A stretch of DNA of 64,000 nt from Liolophura sinensis (lineage: Eukaryota; Mollusca; Polyplacophora; Chitonida; Chitonidae), in contig NC_088302.1 of NCBI RefSeq assembly GCF_032854445.1, positions 15,743,338 through 15,807,337 on the forward strand, read 5' to 3'. The notes under the pieces were generated by a model. It was not told the DNA's origin. It saw only the letters and a program-made list of their open reading frames with translations, and searched no databases. The position numbers were made by a program, and so were the translations under genes. This document shows, one piece after another, positions 36,733 to 49,537 of this stretch (position 1 is the stretch's first letter; each line of letters begins with the position of its first letter).

Positions 36733-39700
36733 TCACAGCGTGTGTAGAGATATAGATGACGAGGCCTTGGATGGAGTGGGACTACTTAGCTGGACAGCAT
36801 ACTCATTTAGTGCCTGAAATAGAGAAATAACATTCTACTTTGAAGATGTTTTATTAAGCGACATTACTTAAGATTATTTTACAGACACTAGTACCTAGAA
36901 ATAGATGAGGGGAATGCAGAGTAAGAGTAACAAAGAACAGAAACTCCACTATTGCAGTGCTTTGTAATATGTGAAATTTAAACGGTCCAGTCCTATAATA
37001 CCAGAAAGCTCTATATTAAGTTATGATATTTGTTTTTTCCCTAAATTACAATACCTTGATATAATTATCTTTTGTTTCTTTTTTTACCCTGAGGCAACAT
37101 CAATTTTATTTTGTGCTTTACAGGCAAGCCAACACTAAGAAGTCCAAAAACTAAAAAAAAAAAACAAAATTGTAAATTCACCTTTTTATTTTGTCTGATT
37201 TTGATGTTTTTCTGATTTTCCTGTTTTTCAAGGCTTTCCTATCGCTAACATCCATATTAAACAGAAAAATTGCTGGGACAGTCCACATTCCCAGGAACTG
37301 CGGGATTTTTTAAGCTTTTATACGCTCCTTTGATATTGAAAAAAGATTGATTCAGACTGAAAAACAGTCTGTTTTCTTTAAGCACTTGTACTGAGCCTGA
37401 TTTTACCTTGTATATGAGTGCATATTGCTCTCTTGTCTGCACCACCCCTGCTCTCTCATGTCTCATCTCTGACACACACTTCAAGATGTCCACAGTTCGT
37501 GTGTCCTTGTACATCCTCATACAGATGTCAATGGCTATCAGTGTGCCAGTCCGTCCCGTCCCCGGGCTGCAACAACATTTCATTGGTCAGTATTGGCTTT
37601 TTAGTAGAGCAATGCAAGGCTTCCTGCATTGTCCAACTCCAGGACATTTCACTGGGGTGTTTCATCACACTCAAGGAGTTTTTGACTGCCCTCAGGTATA
37701 TGGGTGGAGAGAACCACTGCCCTTCACCAATTACCCAACAAACCCCCTGACTTAAAACTGCTGTTAAACCAGCCAGATCAAGATTTGAACACGCTACCTC
37801 ATGGTCAAAGGCCTGATATTTTCAGCGAGCCAGCTCAAAATCATAAAGAGACCAAAGATTTTGGCAAGAAAATGATCAGTGCAAAACCAATTAAATTTTT
37901 GCTTTCACTTTAGAATAGCCCAAATAATTACCTTTCTCAAAATATCAGCCTCGTCTGTGGATGTGTTACCGTTTGTATAATCTATAATGCATGTTGAACT
38001 TTATCAAACTTTGGAATCATTTTCACCATATAATTTGTACAAACCTGATATTTACTGAAAGGCAATAATTTGGGCTACATGTATTTTTGGTAAACTGAGA
38101 GAATTTGATTTGATCATCAGGCCAAACATGGGTTGATTGCCAAAAATCGCCTCTTTAAACAAAAAAGTGTCATTCAATCGAATAATTTTCTCAAGATACA
38201 CGTATTCATAAATACCCAACCATAACAGGGTGAAAAAGTTTCTGAATTCAGGTCAGTGGATATTGTCCCTTACCTGCAGTGGACGACGACAGGTGAAGTA
38301 TGCTCCTCATAAAAAGGCCGTATTTCCTGAATAAAATGGATTAGTGTGATGGGATCTGGGTTGTTACTCTGTGGCCAGTTGGTGAACCATAAGTGTTTGA
38401 TCTCCCTCGTTAGGTTCCTCTGTGGAATAATAATTAAATAATCATTACAAATCAGGCATAAATCCACGTGAGAGTAAACCCTATGGTGTTATTTGCATGG
38501 TACACTAAGTTCTAACCTATCATTACAAACACAAGTGAAAGTTACTTCTGTTTTTCATTTATACCAGCTTCTGGGACTTATCTTATTTCATGTTTATTTT
38601 CATAATTGACAGGCTGAATAAGGAGATAACCTCATAAGATTAAAATGTTCAGTAGTGCTTAAAAATATGCATAAAAGTACAACTACATTACAAAACAATA
38701 GTTATATATAGATATGTACAAAAGTATCTGCTTATACAAGTTAAAGGTAACACTCACAAAGTAAAGAGGTTTTTTTTTTCGTGAAATTTGAATAAGTTCT
38801 TATCAGAAAATCTTAAGTGTTTGCATCAAAAGTATCATTTTAAGGCCTTTATGTGTTTCTGAAAGTTCACTTTTACATATCAAACTATAGGTGAAATATC
38901 AGTCTATCAGCATATCAGCAAAACTCCAATCAAATAAGTAAATGTCAGTGTACTGTTTGTTTACGGATAGCACTACACGAATGTTTAAATATCTTGGTAT
39001 TAAAACCACTCTGCTTCATGAAACTATTTCGTAATATTACCGAACTAATCCTGAAATTAATGCCGAAACTCACTATAGTCCATTTCTTTTAGTCAGCTGC
39101 CTAAAGTCTGTAAAATCAGTCATCCTTGATATGAAACTTACCTTCAGCCAATGACACGTCATGACACAAGCTCTACACACTGGTATGTTGAAAGTTTGTA
39201 TTCTTGCAAAGAAAACTGATTTAGAACACTTTTCATAATTCATAATGTTAAACTGCATCAGCACAGTTTCGACAACAAGAACTCACTGCCTCGGGTGACA
39301 TAATTTTACAGACAGTTGAGAATAGGTGACTGGCTAAAAGAAATAGACTATAATACAACTGTTTACATAATTCTCTATATTTTTGAGCTCTCCAGGTACA
39401 AGGTGACTTTTACACCTCTGTATACAGATAATCCTGTATGCAGTTTACAGTATTAGCCGTTCTTTCCATAGTGAGTTCAGTGAAACCATCCTATACAGGT
39501 GTTTATGATAAATATAGCAAAGCGGTCAAAAATATGGATAAGTGAAAGTTTGTTATTAAGTGACCTTGTTATGGATGTTGTTAAAGTAAGTCTGTTACTT
39601 ACATCCATGTATTTTAGGACAAGCGTAGAGATGATATACTCAGGCCGGATCTCTTTCTTCTTCAGTTCCACCTGATAGTCCCCGTACAACCTCTTTGTGT

Positions 39701-42700
39701 CAACACCCTCAGTGTCTGGCCAGTACTCGGCACATTTAGACTGTGAAAGACAAATATACATGGACATGCAATAGAGTACAATAAAACGACTTATGGCCAC
39801 AGAGAGTAAAACCAGAGCAGTGACAGTTGGGGTTTTGTTCTAACTAGTTGTGTATACCGCTAAGAAGTAGCACCTTACGCACCCAAACATACAATGGCTT
39901 AATTAATCATCCTCAATAGACTAATGATTCCCTCATTAATGTTAGCTATCTAGTTCAGGTTTAATACTCTATATAAAGTGACATGCTCACTAAAACCCAC
40001 ACACAAGTTTATAGGCTGCAGTATAAATGCCTGTACAAAATTAGTCCTGTTGCATAATAGTAAGGCACATGCGATGCACAGTTTTCAAAGCAGAGATCCT
40101 AGGTATAGGCTACACTGAAGTCCTAAGGCCTCATCTGAGGCTGAAGGCCTACTTCTCTATACACAGCATGCTAAATATTTATACATTAGATTCTAATTCC
40201 TGGTCAAATACACATGCATTTTCGTACCAATCCGTGCTCCTCCAGGGGAGTTAACATGATAATAGCTCTACTTTGCTGCTCCCACATCATCCTCCAGAAG
40301 TCCACGATCGTACACTTCAGAGGCGCCTGGGTGGCAATGTACGCCCGTGACTTCTCTTTGTAACCCTGAAAGTAAATAACACAGTCAGCCATGTCAGCTG
40401 TCTGTTTGCTGGGATATAACACTTCTACTATAAACTACCCTAAACGTCCACAAATTTCGTCCATGAATATCTTTTTTCCTCTTTTGAGGTTCACGTGGAA
40501 TATGGGATTATATTCTACAGGAAAATTGTGAGTTTCAGCACCAAAAATAATATTTTGTGACATTTATGCACATGCACTTTTGTGGGCAAAATTTTAGGTC
40601 ATTTAGGGTAAGTATGAAGTCATCTATAATTTCATGGAATTTTTCACTAACTAATCACCATGCTGTGCTATGTTGGTATAAATCACATATAACTTAACAT
40701 TAGGGGCCTCTGTGGCCTAGTCATTAGCATGCTAGCCCAGAACAATGACCCAAACAACCCTCACCAATGAGATTAGTGTGAGTTCAAGTCCAGCTCTAGC
40801 TGACTTCCTCTGCAGTTGTTCATACGAAGGTCTTCCAGCAACCTGCTGATGGTCATGGGTTTCTCGCTTTCCTCCCACCATAATGTTGGCCACTGTTATA
40901 TTTAGTGAAATATTCTTGAGTACCGTGTAAAACTCCAATCACATAAATAAATACACATAACTTCTACAATCACCGTTCTGGACTTCAAGTTAGTACTGAA
41001 GGGTGATTCATTGGCTAAAAAATCCACAAAATTAGAGTGATTTAATTACTTTATGTCCTGTTTCAGGTCTCGTTCAGATTTCATAGATGAAGTGCTCGGT
41101 CATATGAAGAATTAGGAAAACTTCATTTGGAAATATTGCTACAAATGTTACTTTAAAGAATTAAATCTTCCAAACTTTTTCAAATTGGCATGTCCTCATT
41201 TCCTTGATGCTTAAACTGATACACCGCTTATTACACCATCAGCTGTTGACTCATCAGTATGGGATTTAACGTCATAGTTGACAATTTTTCAGTAATATGA
41301 CGAGGAGTCACTGTGTACATATACAGAGTCTTCTTGTGGCAGGGTGAGTCCATGCCGCCACTGAAGTATCATGCCAAAGACACCAGACATGACACCCCAC
41401 CCAGTCACAGTTGCCTGTAAGGTATGGTATAAAGCTCTATACTTTTCATCCTTTACTTACAGTGATGTAGTTAGCATTGATATAGTCACAGGTGGGATCC
41501 TTTGATATTATAGACAGTCGAACTCGAGTTTCAGGAACTGAAAAATACATAAAGAACACATTATAAGAATTCCTAGAATCAGTGTACCATACCCTGTAAA
41601 AAGTGCAAAAAAAAAAAAGCTTTCATCACTACATGCACAGTGGCTGTAGTGACTTATACAAAATGGTCCATGATTTATTTTATTCATTTATTTGATTGGT
41701 GATGGCGGCTAGCATTATGGTGGGAGGAAACCAGGCAGAGCCTGAGGGAAACACGCGAGCATCCGCAGGCTGCTGGCAGACCTTCCCACGTACAGCTGGA
41801 CTTGAACTCACAGTGATCACATTTTTGAGAGTCTCTTGGGTCACTGTGCGGTACTGGCGTGCTAAGCCCCTCTGCCACGCAGGCCCGAATACTGCACTAA
41901 GCTGCACATGAAAGTGTACAATTGCAATCATCGTCAGAGAATACATCAAACAGACACGATTTCCTAAACTGATAAATTAAGACCAGAGAAAATAAAGGCT
42001 CGAGTGATAGGTCGTGGGGCTATACACCCTATTGTAAGTTAGAGTCTCACTCAAGCCAGTACATCTATGTAAATGTATGTTCCCTTAGAATTCCCTGGCA
42101 GTTTGCTTTTGGATCGCCCAGTTGTCTCCCATTAGCTTGTACTAAAATGTGTGTATTTGTGAAAAATCATTCATAACCTCTCCATTCCCATCTGGCTTGA
42201 TACATTTAGGTCGGTTGGTAGAGCCAGTCCGGCTAGATACCCAGTTCGTGAGTCTGATTCACACTGAAGATAATATTTTTGTTGGTCTTGAATTATCAGT
42301 ATAGGAAATCATATCTATTTGATGCATTCGCAGATGATGATTGGAAATTAATGGTCACATATGTTGCAGTCTTAAATAATTACAGTACTCTGTAAGACAT
42401 TTTAGTCTAATAAGAATCACCATTACATCTGTATTTATCAATATTTTTACTTCATTGATTTATACTGTTTAAAGATTTTCTCACTTTAAAATGATATTAC
42501 AGCACTAAACAGTCACTTTTGTGAGTGCAAGAACTCCAGGAGTGAATAGTGACAGAAGTAAACCACCAACCTTTGGCATGTGATCAACAAACTTCATTTG
42601 AAGACCAGACATTAAGGTGGCCTTCAAGGTGTAATCGTTTGCTTACTCCTACCAAGGCCTCAAGAACAAAGGTGGGTGATTTTTCAAGGATACCATGCAC

Positions 42701-45700
42701 AAGGATTGAAATGAACTAATACATCGTATGTCCTTGCAATATAAAGGCAAGCACATTAACAATGAACTACTAGTACATGTGTTCACAAAGAAAACCAGGC
42801 CTAGATCACAAACTCACATGGCAGTACATTAGCATATCTGTTCTTCTCTTCACAACCCACTGGAACATCAGACAAACTGGGAGTATTGCTGGGTAATAGC
42901 TGAAAACAAATAACAACAAAAAGCTGATTTAGCAACATCTACGTGGACCAATATGATTCTGCATTTTGTGACTCCGAGAGTTCATTCATACCACAATAAA
43001 TGATCTCACAGGAAGTGTGGATGCAGAATTCAAACATATATGATTCTATTTTCCCACGCTTATGTGTCCACTCTACTTTTGATATTATTTATTGTGGTAA
43101 TAATGAACTCTCAGAAAACATTCTTCAAATTAGATGATTTTCAGTTTACTTTTCTTTTTATTCCTCCTCCAACACTGAAAGAAGATATATCTGGCCCTAA
43201 AACAGCAATTGAAGTTGCTGTGGCTTGAAGTTTTGATTGAGAAAATACATGACAGGCCAAATTAACATTTAATCCAGAATTATTGATATCAATAAATGAA
43301 GTATTGATATCAATATATGAATTATCGATATCAGCAAATAGTGGCATTTATCATTATCAACAAATGAATTAGCAATATCAGTAAATGAATTAAAGCTGTT
43401 TTCCAACAGCGTAGCTGGGGTCCACACCACTTGTCTTTTACCACTTCTGGTAGCCTGATGTCCATACAGTTCATGATAATGGGAAAAAGCATGAAAAAAT
43501 TGGAAAGGAATGAACAGAATTTGAACCCTAGACTGCCAGGCATCATTTAGAACTGGCTAAGTACATTGTTGCAGAGCTGATGACCTTTTTTTGTTGGTTT
43601 TTTGGTCATAACATGAAAACAACACAAAGTACCAAAATAATTCTGACAGATGTGTAATCGTGACAACAAGGGGAACCAGAAACTGTGTTTGTTTAATAAT
43701 TTTAAGCAATTTTGAAAATTGACCTACTTTCAAGCCAAGTTCCTCAATCAGTTTTGGCCTTACTTGCATACCAAACTAAAACAATCTGGGCAGGGCGATC
43801 CACCAGAAAACTGTAAACCTAAAGTTTATCTGATAGGTTTAGCCGTTTTGGAAAAGAAGATTTTTTTTAGCTTATCAATAAAACAGCACAAAATGTCTAA
43901 AGTTGCTTCATATGTTCCTCAGTAAGGCTACCAGTTCTACCAGTTTTCCAGATATTGCAATTTTACAAGTTCACTAGGAAAAATAATAATAATCCGAACG
44001 ATTTCAAGAGGTGTCACCCTTGGATACTAGTGTGGGCTGTTAATTAGTGATATCAGTAAATGAATTAGAGACATCCATAAATGAATTAGCGATATCGATA
44101 AATACCACTATTTATAGATATTAATAATTCTGCCTTTCTAGCCCTTTGATAATAACTGCTCCTTCCTGACATCTTATAATATATTTAATCGGAAGTTTTA
44201 GCAAACCAAGAAAAACAAATGGAATTTGCTGAATTTTTTAAAGGTATTACACTAGTACCTGTATCAGTCGTACGTATCATGTCTCCATCATAAGCCCTGC
44301 ACAGTCGGTACCATTAAACCAACAACCTAAATGAGACGGCTGTCTTAATGCTCTGATGGCTGACCTTGCTACATGTATGTCGGCCAAAGCTATTACACAC
44401 ATTTTAACTCAGCCTCTCTTTCGTAGCAACGTAGAGGGAGGAGTCATTTCCATTGAAAACAACAGGAAATACTATTTAATGATAACTCATTTATCGATAA
44501 ATATTTACTGATATCAATATTTTAGTTAAATGTTAATTTGGCCCCCCACAAAAGTAGAGACTGGAGAATATGAGGTGTCAGATATGGTGGAAAAACCCGA
44601 GATGGGTTGTACAAACTTTTTTGGTGGAAAGAGGTGTTACCTGAAACTGTTCATAGAGAGGTTCCACATCAGCTGAGAAGTTGGCCAGACCAGCAAAGTT
44701 GACAGGCAGTGACTTGGTGACCTGAACACAGGGTTAAGGTAATGAGCTGCTTTTCTGATGCTTAAAACCAATTTCCACCAGATTATCAACCCCAATTTAA
44801 CAAATTAGGCATGCGAGCTGATGTTCAGAAATAAGTCTGAAGTTTCTCCAGAAAGTCTTAAAATACCACACCCTACCTTCAAATGACATTAGCAATCACA
44901 TGTTCTGATAAAATTAGTTTCGTTTTGTTTTTCTAATTTTAAACAAAAAAGTCTAAACCAATTGGAGGAAAATTCCCATGCCTGAAACATAAACTGATAT
45001 GTAACATGGGCCAGATAAAAAGCAGGTTGTGCCAAACTTTAAGACAATTGTTAAGAAAAGGAAAAGTTAACAGGAGTGAGTAAACACCCTCAATGAAAGA
45101 CAGAGTGCCATGGCAGATCACTGTAATCTGTCGTAAGCATTTATAACAAAATAAGAGAGGGGCTTAATTTATTATAGTGGCAACAACAACAACTTACCAC
45201 TTCTCCAGACTCAAGACCCGGGTTGTAGAAGCCACTGTGGGGTCGGGACTTGACTCGGTTTAATGCTATGGAGTCCACGCTCCTGATGGAAAACTGTCTA
45301 GTACCGGGCACAAATGCTGTCATCTTTCTCCCGTGACGCCTCCGTAAAACAACCTAGAAAAGGTAAAACAAACTAGAAAAGGTAAAACAAACCAGAAAAG
45401 GTAAAACAAACTAGAAAAGATAAAACAATGGTTTTTACAAGTTTCTTCGCATGAAAGTTTTTGAGCAGCTCCATGATCCATGAATTCTTCCGCCATCAAT
45501 TTCACTGGGCTAGATGTGCATAATACAAAGGTAGAGCTTTGTGACATGATAACCCTTACAACTTTAACTATTCTTCACTTCATCTTACCACCCACAGAAA
45601 GGTGATGTAAATGACAAGAGAGGCCCTTTTCCTCCCTTTTTTCATGCTCATGCAATAAGGCAAAACAAATTTAGAGTTCAAAAATGTGTTACTTGGTCAC

Positions 45701-48700
45701 AGCCTTCAACATGAATACCTGCATGTATTTTAATTCTTTTATTCGTACATGTATCTTCAAGCCTCTCAAACTGTTACATCAACAAACCAACAGTTATTGC
45801 AACAAAGCAGCCAATACCTGCAAGCACCTGGATTTGAACTCTCAACAAGGTAACAGTGACGGATGTTTTACCTGCAGTAGGAGTACAGCCACACAACAGA
45901 CCCCTCCCACAGAGGCGATGACAATTGCAATGGTGACCCCTGGCTCAACTGGCTCCACAGAGGGTTGTGTCTCAGATGGGGACTGTTTCCTTACTAAGCG
46001 CACTTCTTTCACCTGTAAATAATAAATACGCTTGCAAATAAAAATTTCGATTTGTTTGCAAGATGGTTTCAAATTTAATCTCAGAAGTCATGAAATGAAT
46101 GTTTAAACAAAATTTGACAAAAGCCAAAACATCTGGAGCACATAACTATTGCACAGAAAACCACCAATGAGAATCAAAGAATTAATTAAATATGCAAAAT
46201 CAAACTGGATTTTAATGTTATATGAGGTTCTACAAAGTGCACAAATCAAAATTAGAAAATATTTTGGAAAAATTGGCACAAAAGAGTGACAGGCAAGAAG
46301 ACAGACCAACATTGAAATCCCTTGCTTTCTCAAAAGCTTGAGATGATTAAAGCACTGTGCACATACCTTATCTTTGAAGCGTGAGTTAGAAATGGCATTG
46401 AATCCCTCTTGTATGACCTGCCCCACCTCCTCAGTGAGGACAGCATTGTACTGGCCATCCTGATCTGAGATGTACAGACGGATCATGATGTCCTCTGACA
46501 CCTGTACTGGGTCACTGCGACACTCCCTCTGCTCCTGGTCCAGGAAGATCACCTGTCGCTCGTGGATCACCTTCCCGGCCTGCACTCCGATCACTTCCAC
46601 CAGCTCCCTCAGGAAGTGGCTGTGGGACTGACAGAAGTCATTCCAGGTCATCTCTAACCCTAGCTTTATGTACAGTGGGGGATCCGTGTTCGGAGGAAGG
46701 GTAGGGGCACTCGGAGGAATCCCACCACTTGCAGAGGTGGTCGCTTCTGTTGTGTTGTTTGAGACGGTCGTGGCCGCTCCACCTGTTGTCAATGTTGTCT
46801 TGGGTATGGTTACCACCTTTGAGGAGTCTGGAGAAAGAGATGAAATAAGAAGCTTAAACAGTGTTGTTTTGGGTACGGTCGTCAACTCCGGTTCCTCCGT
46901 GTTGTTATAGGCACTAGATTCGCTCACGTTCTCCGAGACTTCTCTGTGGATTTCGGCAGTGACCATTTCAGACCCGTTTCTGCTGTCGGCACTTGAGACT
47001 TCAGCAGCCTCTGCAGTGGGCTCTGGCGATTCCTCCGAGACACCTGCCGTTGGCAAAATGCCAGGAGTTGTCAGCTCAAATGTCTCTGTGGTAGAGATTT
47101 GTATTGTTGTTGGGATGACTTGTGTTGACATAGATGTGGACGGGCTTATATCATATGTTCTACTAAGCACAGGTAACGATGTAGTTTTGCTGCCTAACTT
47201 GTCTGAGATCTTGGTAACACTTTTCAGTGACGACGAAAATGTGATTTCGCTGGTGACCTCTACCACCTGACTTGGTTGAAGTGTGGCTTCAGTGGGAGTC
47301 ACAACCAGATGTGTGTACCCATCTACTGGTACCTCCGTCTCTTCCACTGTAAAGGTGTTCAGTGGGTCTGGTGAAACAACCACACTGGGAATCGATCTGC
47401 TGGGTATTACAGCGGACCCTTGGGACATCCCACTGCTACTAGATACGGGCTTGTCAACATGGTTTTCATCTGCACTAGTAGTTGTTGTCCATGAACTAGA
47501 AGGCGTAGGGCTGATCACTTCGGTTGGTGGCTGCTCTCCTCCCGTCCCTGGGGACGGAGTTGTCCAGTCTCCATACACTGTCTCATTATCTCGTGGATCT
47601 AAGGTCTTCTCCTCTGTAGGTCCAGGGCCCCCTGTTCCCGTGGCTTGTGCTGTTGTTCGGATAGATGTCAGGACAGTCCCTGTCTGAGACAACCCTGTTG
47701 TGTTGTCATTGGTAACATTTGGATCCTCCGTTGCTATGGAAACAGGAAGTGGAGTTTGTTGTGTTATCATTCGGGTTGAGTTACTCAACTCAGCTGTCAT
47801 GTCTGGTATTTGAGCATTCATTGCCTCAGATGTACCAACTCTTGCAGATCCTGTAGAGCTATCAGGCAAAGGCTCAAATGTGGTTGCAAAACTCTCTGAG
47901 GATCCTTGGAGCCTTGTGGATGCAAAACCCCTTAATGTGCTCATAAGAATATCTGGGACAATTGGAGCTTGGGTTGCTGTGGGCAAAGTCTCTGGAGGTT
48001 GTGTATCCCTTGGAGTTCGGGCGGTTGCACCCGCAGTTGGTCGCCCCACAGGAACAAGTGAAGTAGGTACAGCAGAAGGCCTTCTAGAACTTTGTGGTTC
48101 TGTTGTTGGTCTGGCAGTGACAGTTAAACTTCTTTGTGTCATTTCCACAGGTCCTTCAGTCGGTGTGGCTTGGTGGGAAGCAGTAATAAGATTCCGTCCA
48201 CCTGCAGCCAAGGTCACGGGTATGACTAACACTGGGTTGTTGGTCTGGGCAGGACCTGAATGAAGATAGTGTGCTGTTGAGCTGTTGCCGTTACTGTTTC
48301 CAGGTTGTTGCCCAGACGGTGTTGGCTCGTGACCTTCATGAAGGCCTGACACATCGGGTCTCTCGTGCCCCTCAGCAGGTTCTTGCCTGTTGGGATTGAG
48401 TTGCCCCGGATGCTGGAAGAGAGGCACTTGATGTTGCCCCCCAGAGGGATGGATGGGTGTACCTCCTGCATTCGCAGCATTATCAACAGATTCCCTCTCA
48501 CCTAGGGTCTGATTCACCTCCTCCCCTGCGTGTGGATTAGTGTTCGTTTCTACACCAGCTGTGTCTGGTTGCACTGGAGTTTCATTGTTGTTACTGTTCT
48601 CCAAACATAGTGCACCTGGAAAAAGAGCACACACTGACATTTTCTTAGCATGACTCATAGTCTTGAGAAAAACAATCAAATTTCAGTTGTATGGAGTGAA

Positions 48701-49379
48701 ACAGGTGTAGCTTGAAATATTGCAACTCTATTTTACCCTTAGGGAAGAGCTTAAATGTCACAAGATCAGAACTGATAAAAACAGTGTTACTAATCTTGTG
48801 CCATCTTCCATTCATCTATTTATTTGATTGGTGTTTTATGCCATAATTAAAAATTATTTCATTTATACGATGGAGGGGTGAAATTTGATAATCAACAAAG
48901 TCTTGTAGGGACTGTACATGGAGAACTGTAAACACAGATGGTAATAGTCAAAAGAATTGCACATGGCCTCTTCTAGAGATCTGGAGCAATTCCCTATTAA
49001 GAGCCTGTCGATCTTTCACATCCTGACACTTTTCCAGTGGACATTATCTCATGTTCCATCCAAATCTCAAAATATCTCTCTATTAAAAATCAAGAGTACT
49101 TTCACAATAAGAAAAATGAGAGGTCATGATTTATGTCATTAATAAATATATAACAATAAATTCAAGGTGACTGACAGGAATATTATGATTTCTGAATAAA
49201 TAACCCTCATTCTTGGACACAGGATAGCCACAATGGCTGTAACTGGCTCATGATAACCCTCGTCAGAAAACAGTAAAAACAGTTTACACTTTCTAAATCC
49301 AATTAACTGCAAAAAAAGGTAAACATAACAGAAACTTACCTGATGTAAGGACAACCCAGATCACTGCAGAGACATACAT
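36733..49379 (-). CDS. Receptor-type protein tyrosine phosphatase with mucin-like and SEA-like ectodomain
   Basis: Single-pass receptor with one cytoplasmic tyrosine phosphatase domain, 1162 aa. Exons, 5' to 3' on minus: 49379-49340, 48615-46367, 46012-45872, 45353-45198, 44721-44641, 42899-42818, 41537-41461, 40365-40228, 39740-39603, 38419-38274, 37566-37407, 36813-36733. All are GT-AG, with phases that close exactly. Residues 1-17 are a signal peptide ([17 protein letters not shown]). About 18-650 are Ser/Thr/Pro-rich and mucin-like. About 666-763 form a SEA-like domain. The membrane helix is about 788-813, then RRRHGRK. Phosphatase motifs: KNRY (Tyr911), [41 protein letters not shown] (Cys1082, Arg1088) and QTREQY. 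The WPD aspartate is Gln1051 and the phosphotyrosine-loop Asp is Pro. No second phosphatase domain is present. The subfamily is not assigned; spacing around WPx resembles R7 (PTPRR-like) enzymes only loosely. Confidence 0.88.
37100..37383 (-). repeat. Dispersed repeat D, copy 1, in the phosphatase gene
   Basis: Shares ordered blocks with 50332-50605: AATTTTATTTTG, TGATTTTCCTGTTTTTCAAG, AGAAAAATTGCTGGGACA/AGAAGAATTGCTGGGACA, and AAAGATTGATTCAGACTG/AAAGATTCATTAAGACTG. About 280 bp. It ends 24 bases from the intronic edge of exon 11. Orientation and class are unknown. Confidence 0.65.
40438..40608. mobile_element. MITE family M1, copy 2
   Basis: Ends CCCTAAACGTCCACAAATTT and TTTTAGGTCATTTAGGG are inverted repeats, flanked by TA on both sides (40436-40437, 40609-40610). 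Internal text TTTCAGCACCAAAAATAAT is shared with the copy at 28588. Shorter by a deletion. Lies in a phosphatase intron. Confidence 0.75.
40704..40957 (+). mobile_element. SINE family A, near full length
   Basis: Head GGGGCCTCTGTGGCCTAGTC, B box GTGAGTTCAAGTCCAGCTC, core CTTTCCTCCCACCATAATG, tail ACTCCAATCACATAAATAAA. Imperfect ACATAACTT-like flanks. Antisense to the phosphatase gene, in its intron. Confidence 0.8.
41676..41886 (-). mobile_element. SINE family A with internal deletions
   Basis: Tail TTTATTTGATTGGTG passes directly to the core ATGGCGGCTAGCATTATGG, so about 35 bases are missing. A second gap removes the segment between TACAG and CTGGACTTGAACTCACAG. Head present. Lies in a phosphatase intron. 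Confidence 0.75.
42495..42600. repeat. Degenerate SINE family B trace
   Basis: GAAGTAAACCACCAACCTTTGGCATGTGATC-like text resembles the family B core (GTAAACCACTGACATATGGC). Too decayed to set ends. Confidence 0.35.
43255..44543. mobile_element. Non-autonomous DNA transposon, 1.29 kb, with sub-terminal ATATC palindromes
   Basis: Perfect 17-bp terminal inverted repeats GGCCAAATTAACATTTA (43255-43271 and complement at 44527-44543). Imperfect similarity continues about 30 bases inward. Both ends carry clusters of ATTGATATCAATAAATGA-like palindromic words (43283-43395, 44045-44115, 44470-44520). The interior lacks a transposase frame. No clear target duplication was found. It lies in the phosphatase intron between exons 5 and 6. 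Confidence 0.75.
45354..45430 (-). repeat. 19-bp tandem repeat of a 3' splice site
   Basis: About four units, read on the minus strand as TTTGTTTTACCTTTTCTAG. They lie directly upstream of the acceptor of the exon that encodes the end of the membrane helix (exon begins at 45353). Three of the four units keep the AG and its pyrimidine tract; one reads CTGG. The exon itself starts GTTGTTTTACGG, so the duplication arose from the intron/exon boundary. Confidence 0.75.
48812..48878 (-). mobile_element. SINE family A tail fragment
   Basis: TTTATTTGATTGGTGTTTTA and TTCATTTATACGATGG only. In the first phosphatase intron. Confidence 0.6.
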
Positions 49380-49443
49380 GATCTTTTTACTGAAAAAAAT
49401 ACAAAAAAGAGTATTTATTGATGTTTTTTTTTTTTTTTTTGAT

Positions 49444-49537
49444 TTTTTTGTTTTTTTTTTTTTTGTTTTATGATGTACTCTAAAATATTTCCCTTATTCA
49501 ACAGCAGCCAGCATCATGGTGGGAGCAAACTGGGGGG
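49444..49537 (-). mobile_element. SINE family A fragment beside a poly-T tract
   Basis: GTTTTATGATGTACTCTAAA, CAGCAGCCAGCATCATGG and GTGGGAGCAAACTGGGGGGA match the SINE tail and core. Preceded by long T runs at 49424-49463. Confidence 0.55.

Noticed and set aside
46668-48501. Several open frames opposite or overlapping the phosphatase ectodomain
   Set aside because: Antisense or other-frame shadows of the low-complexity Ser/Thr/Pro exon.
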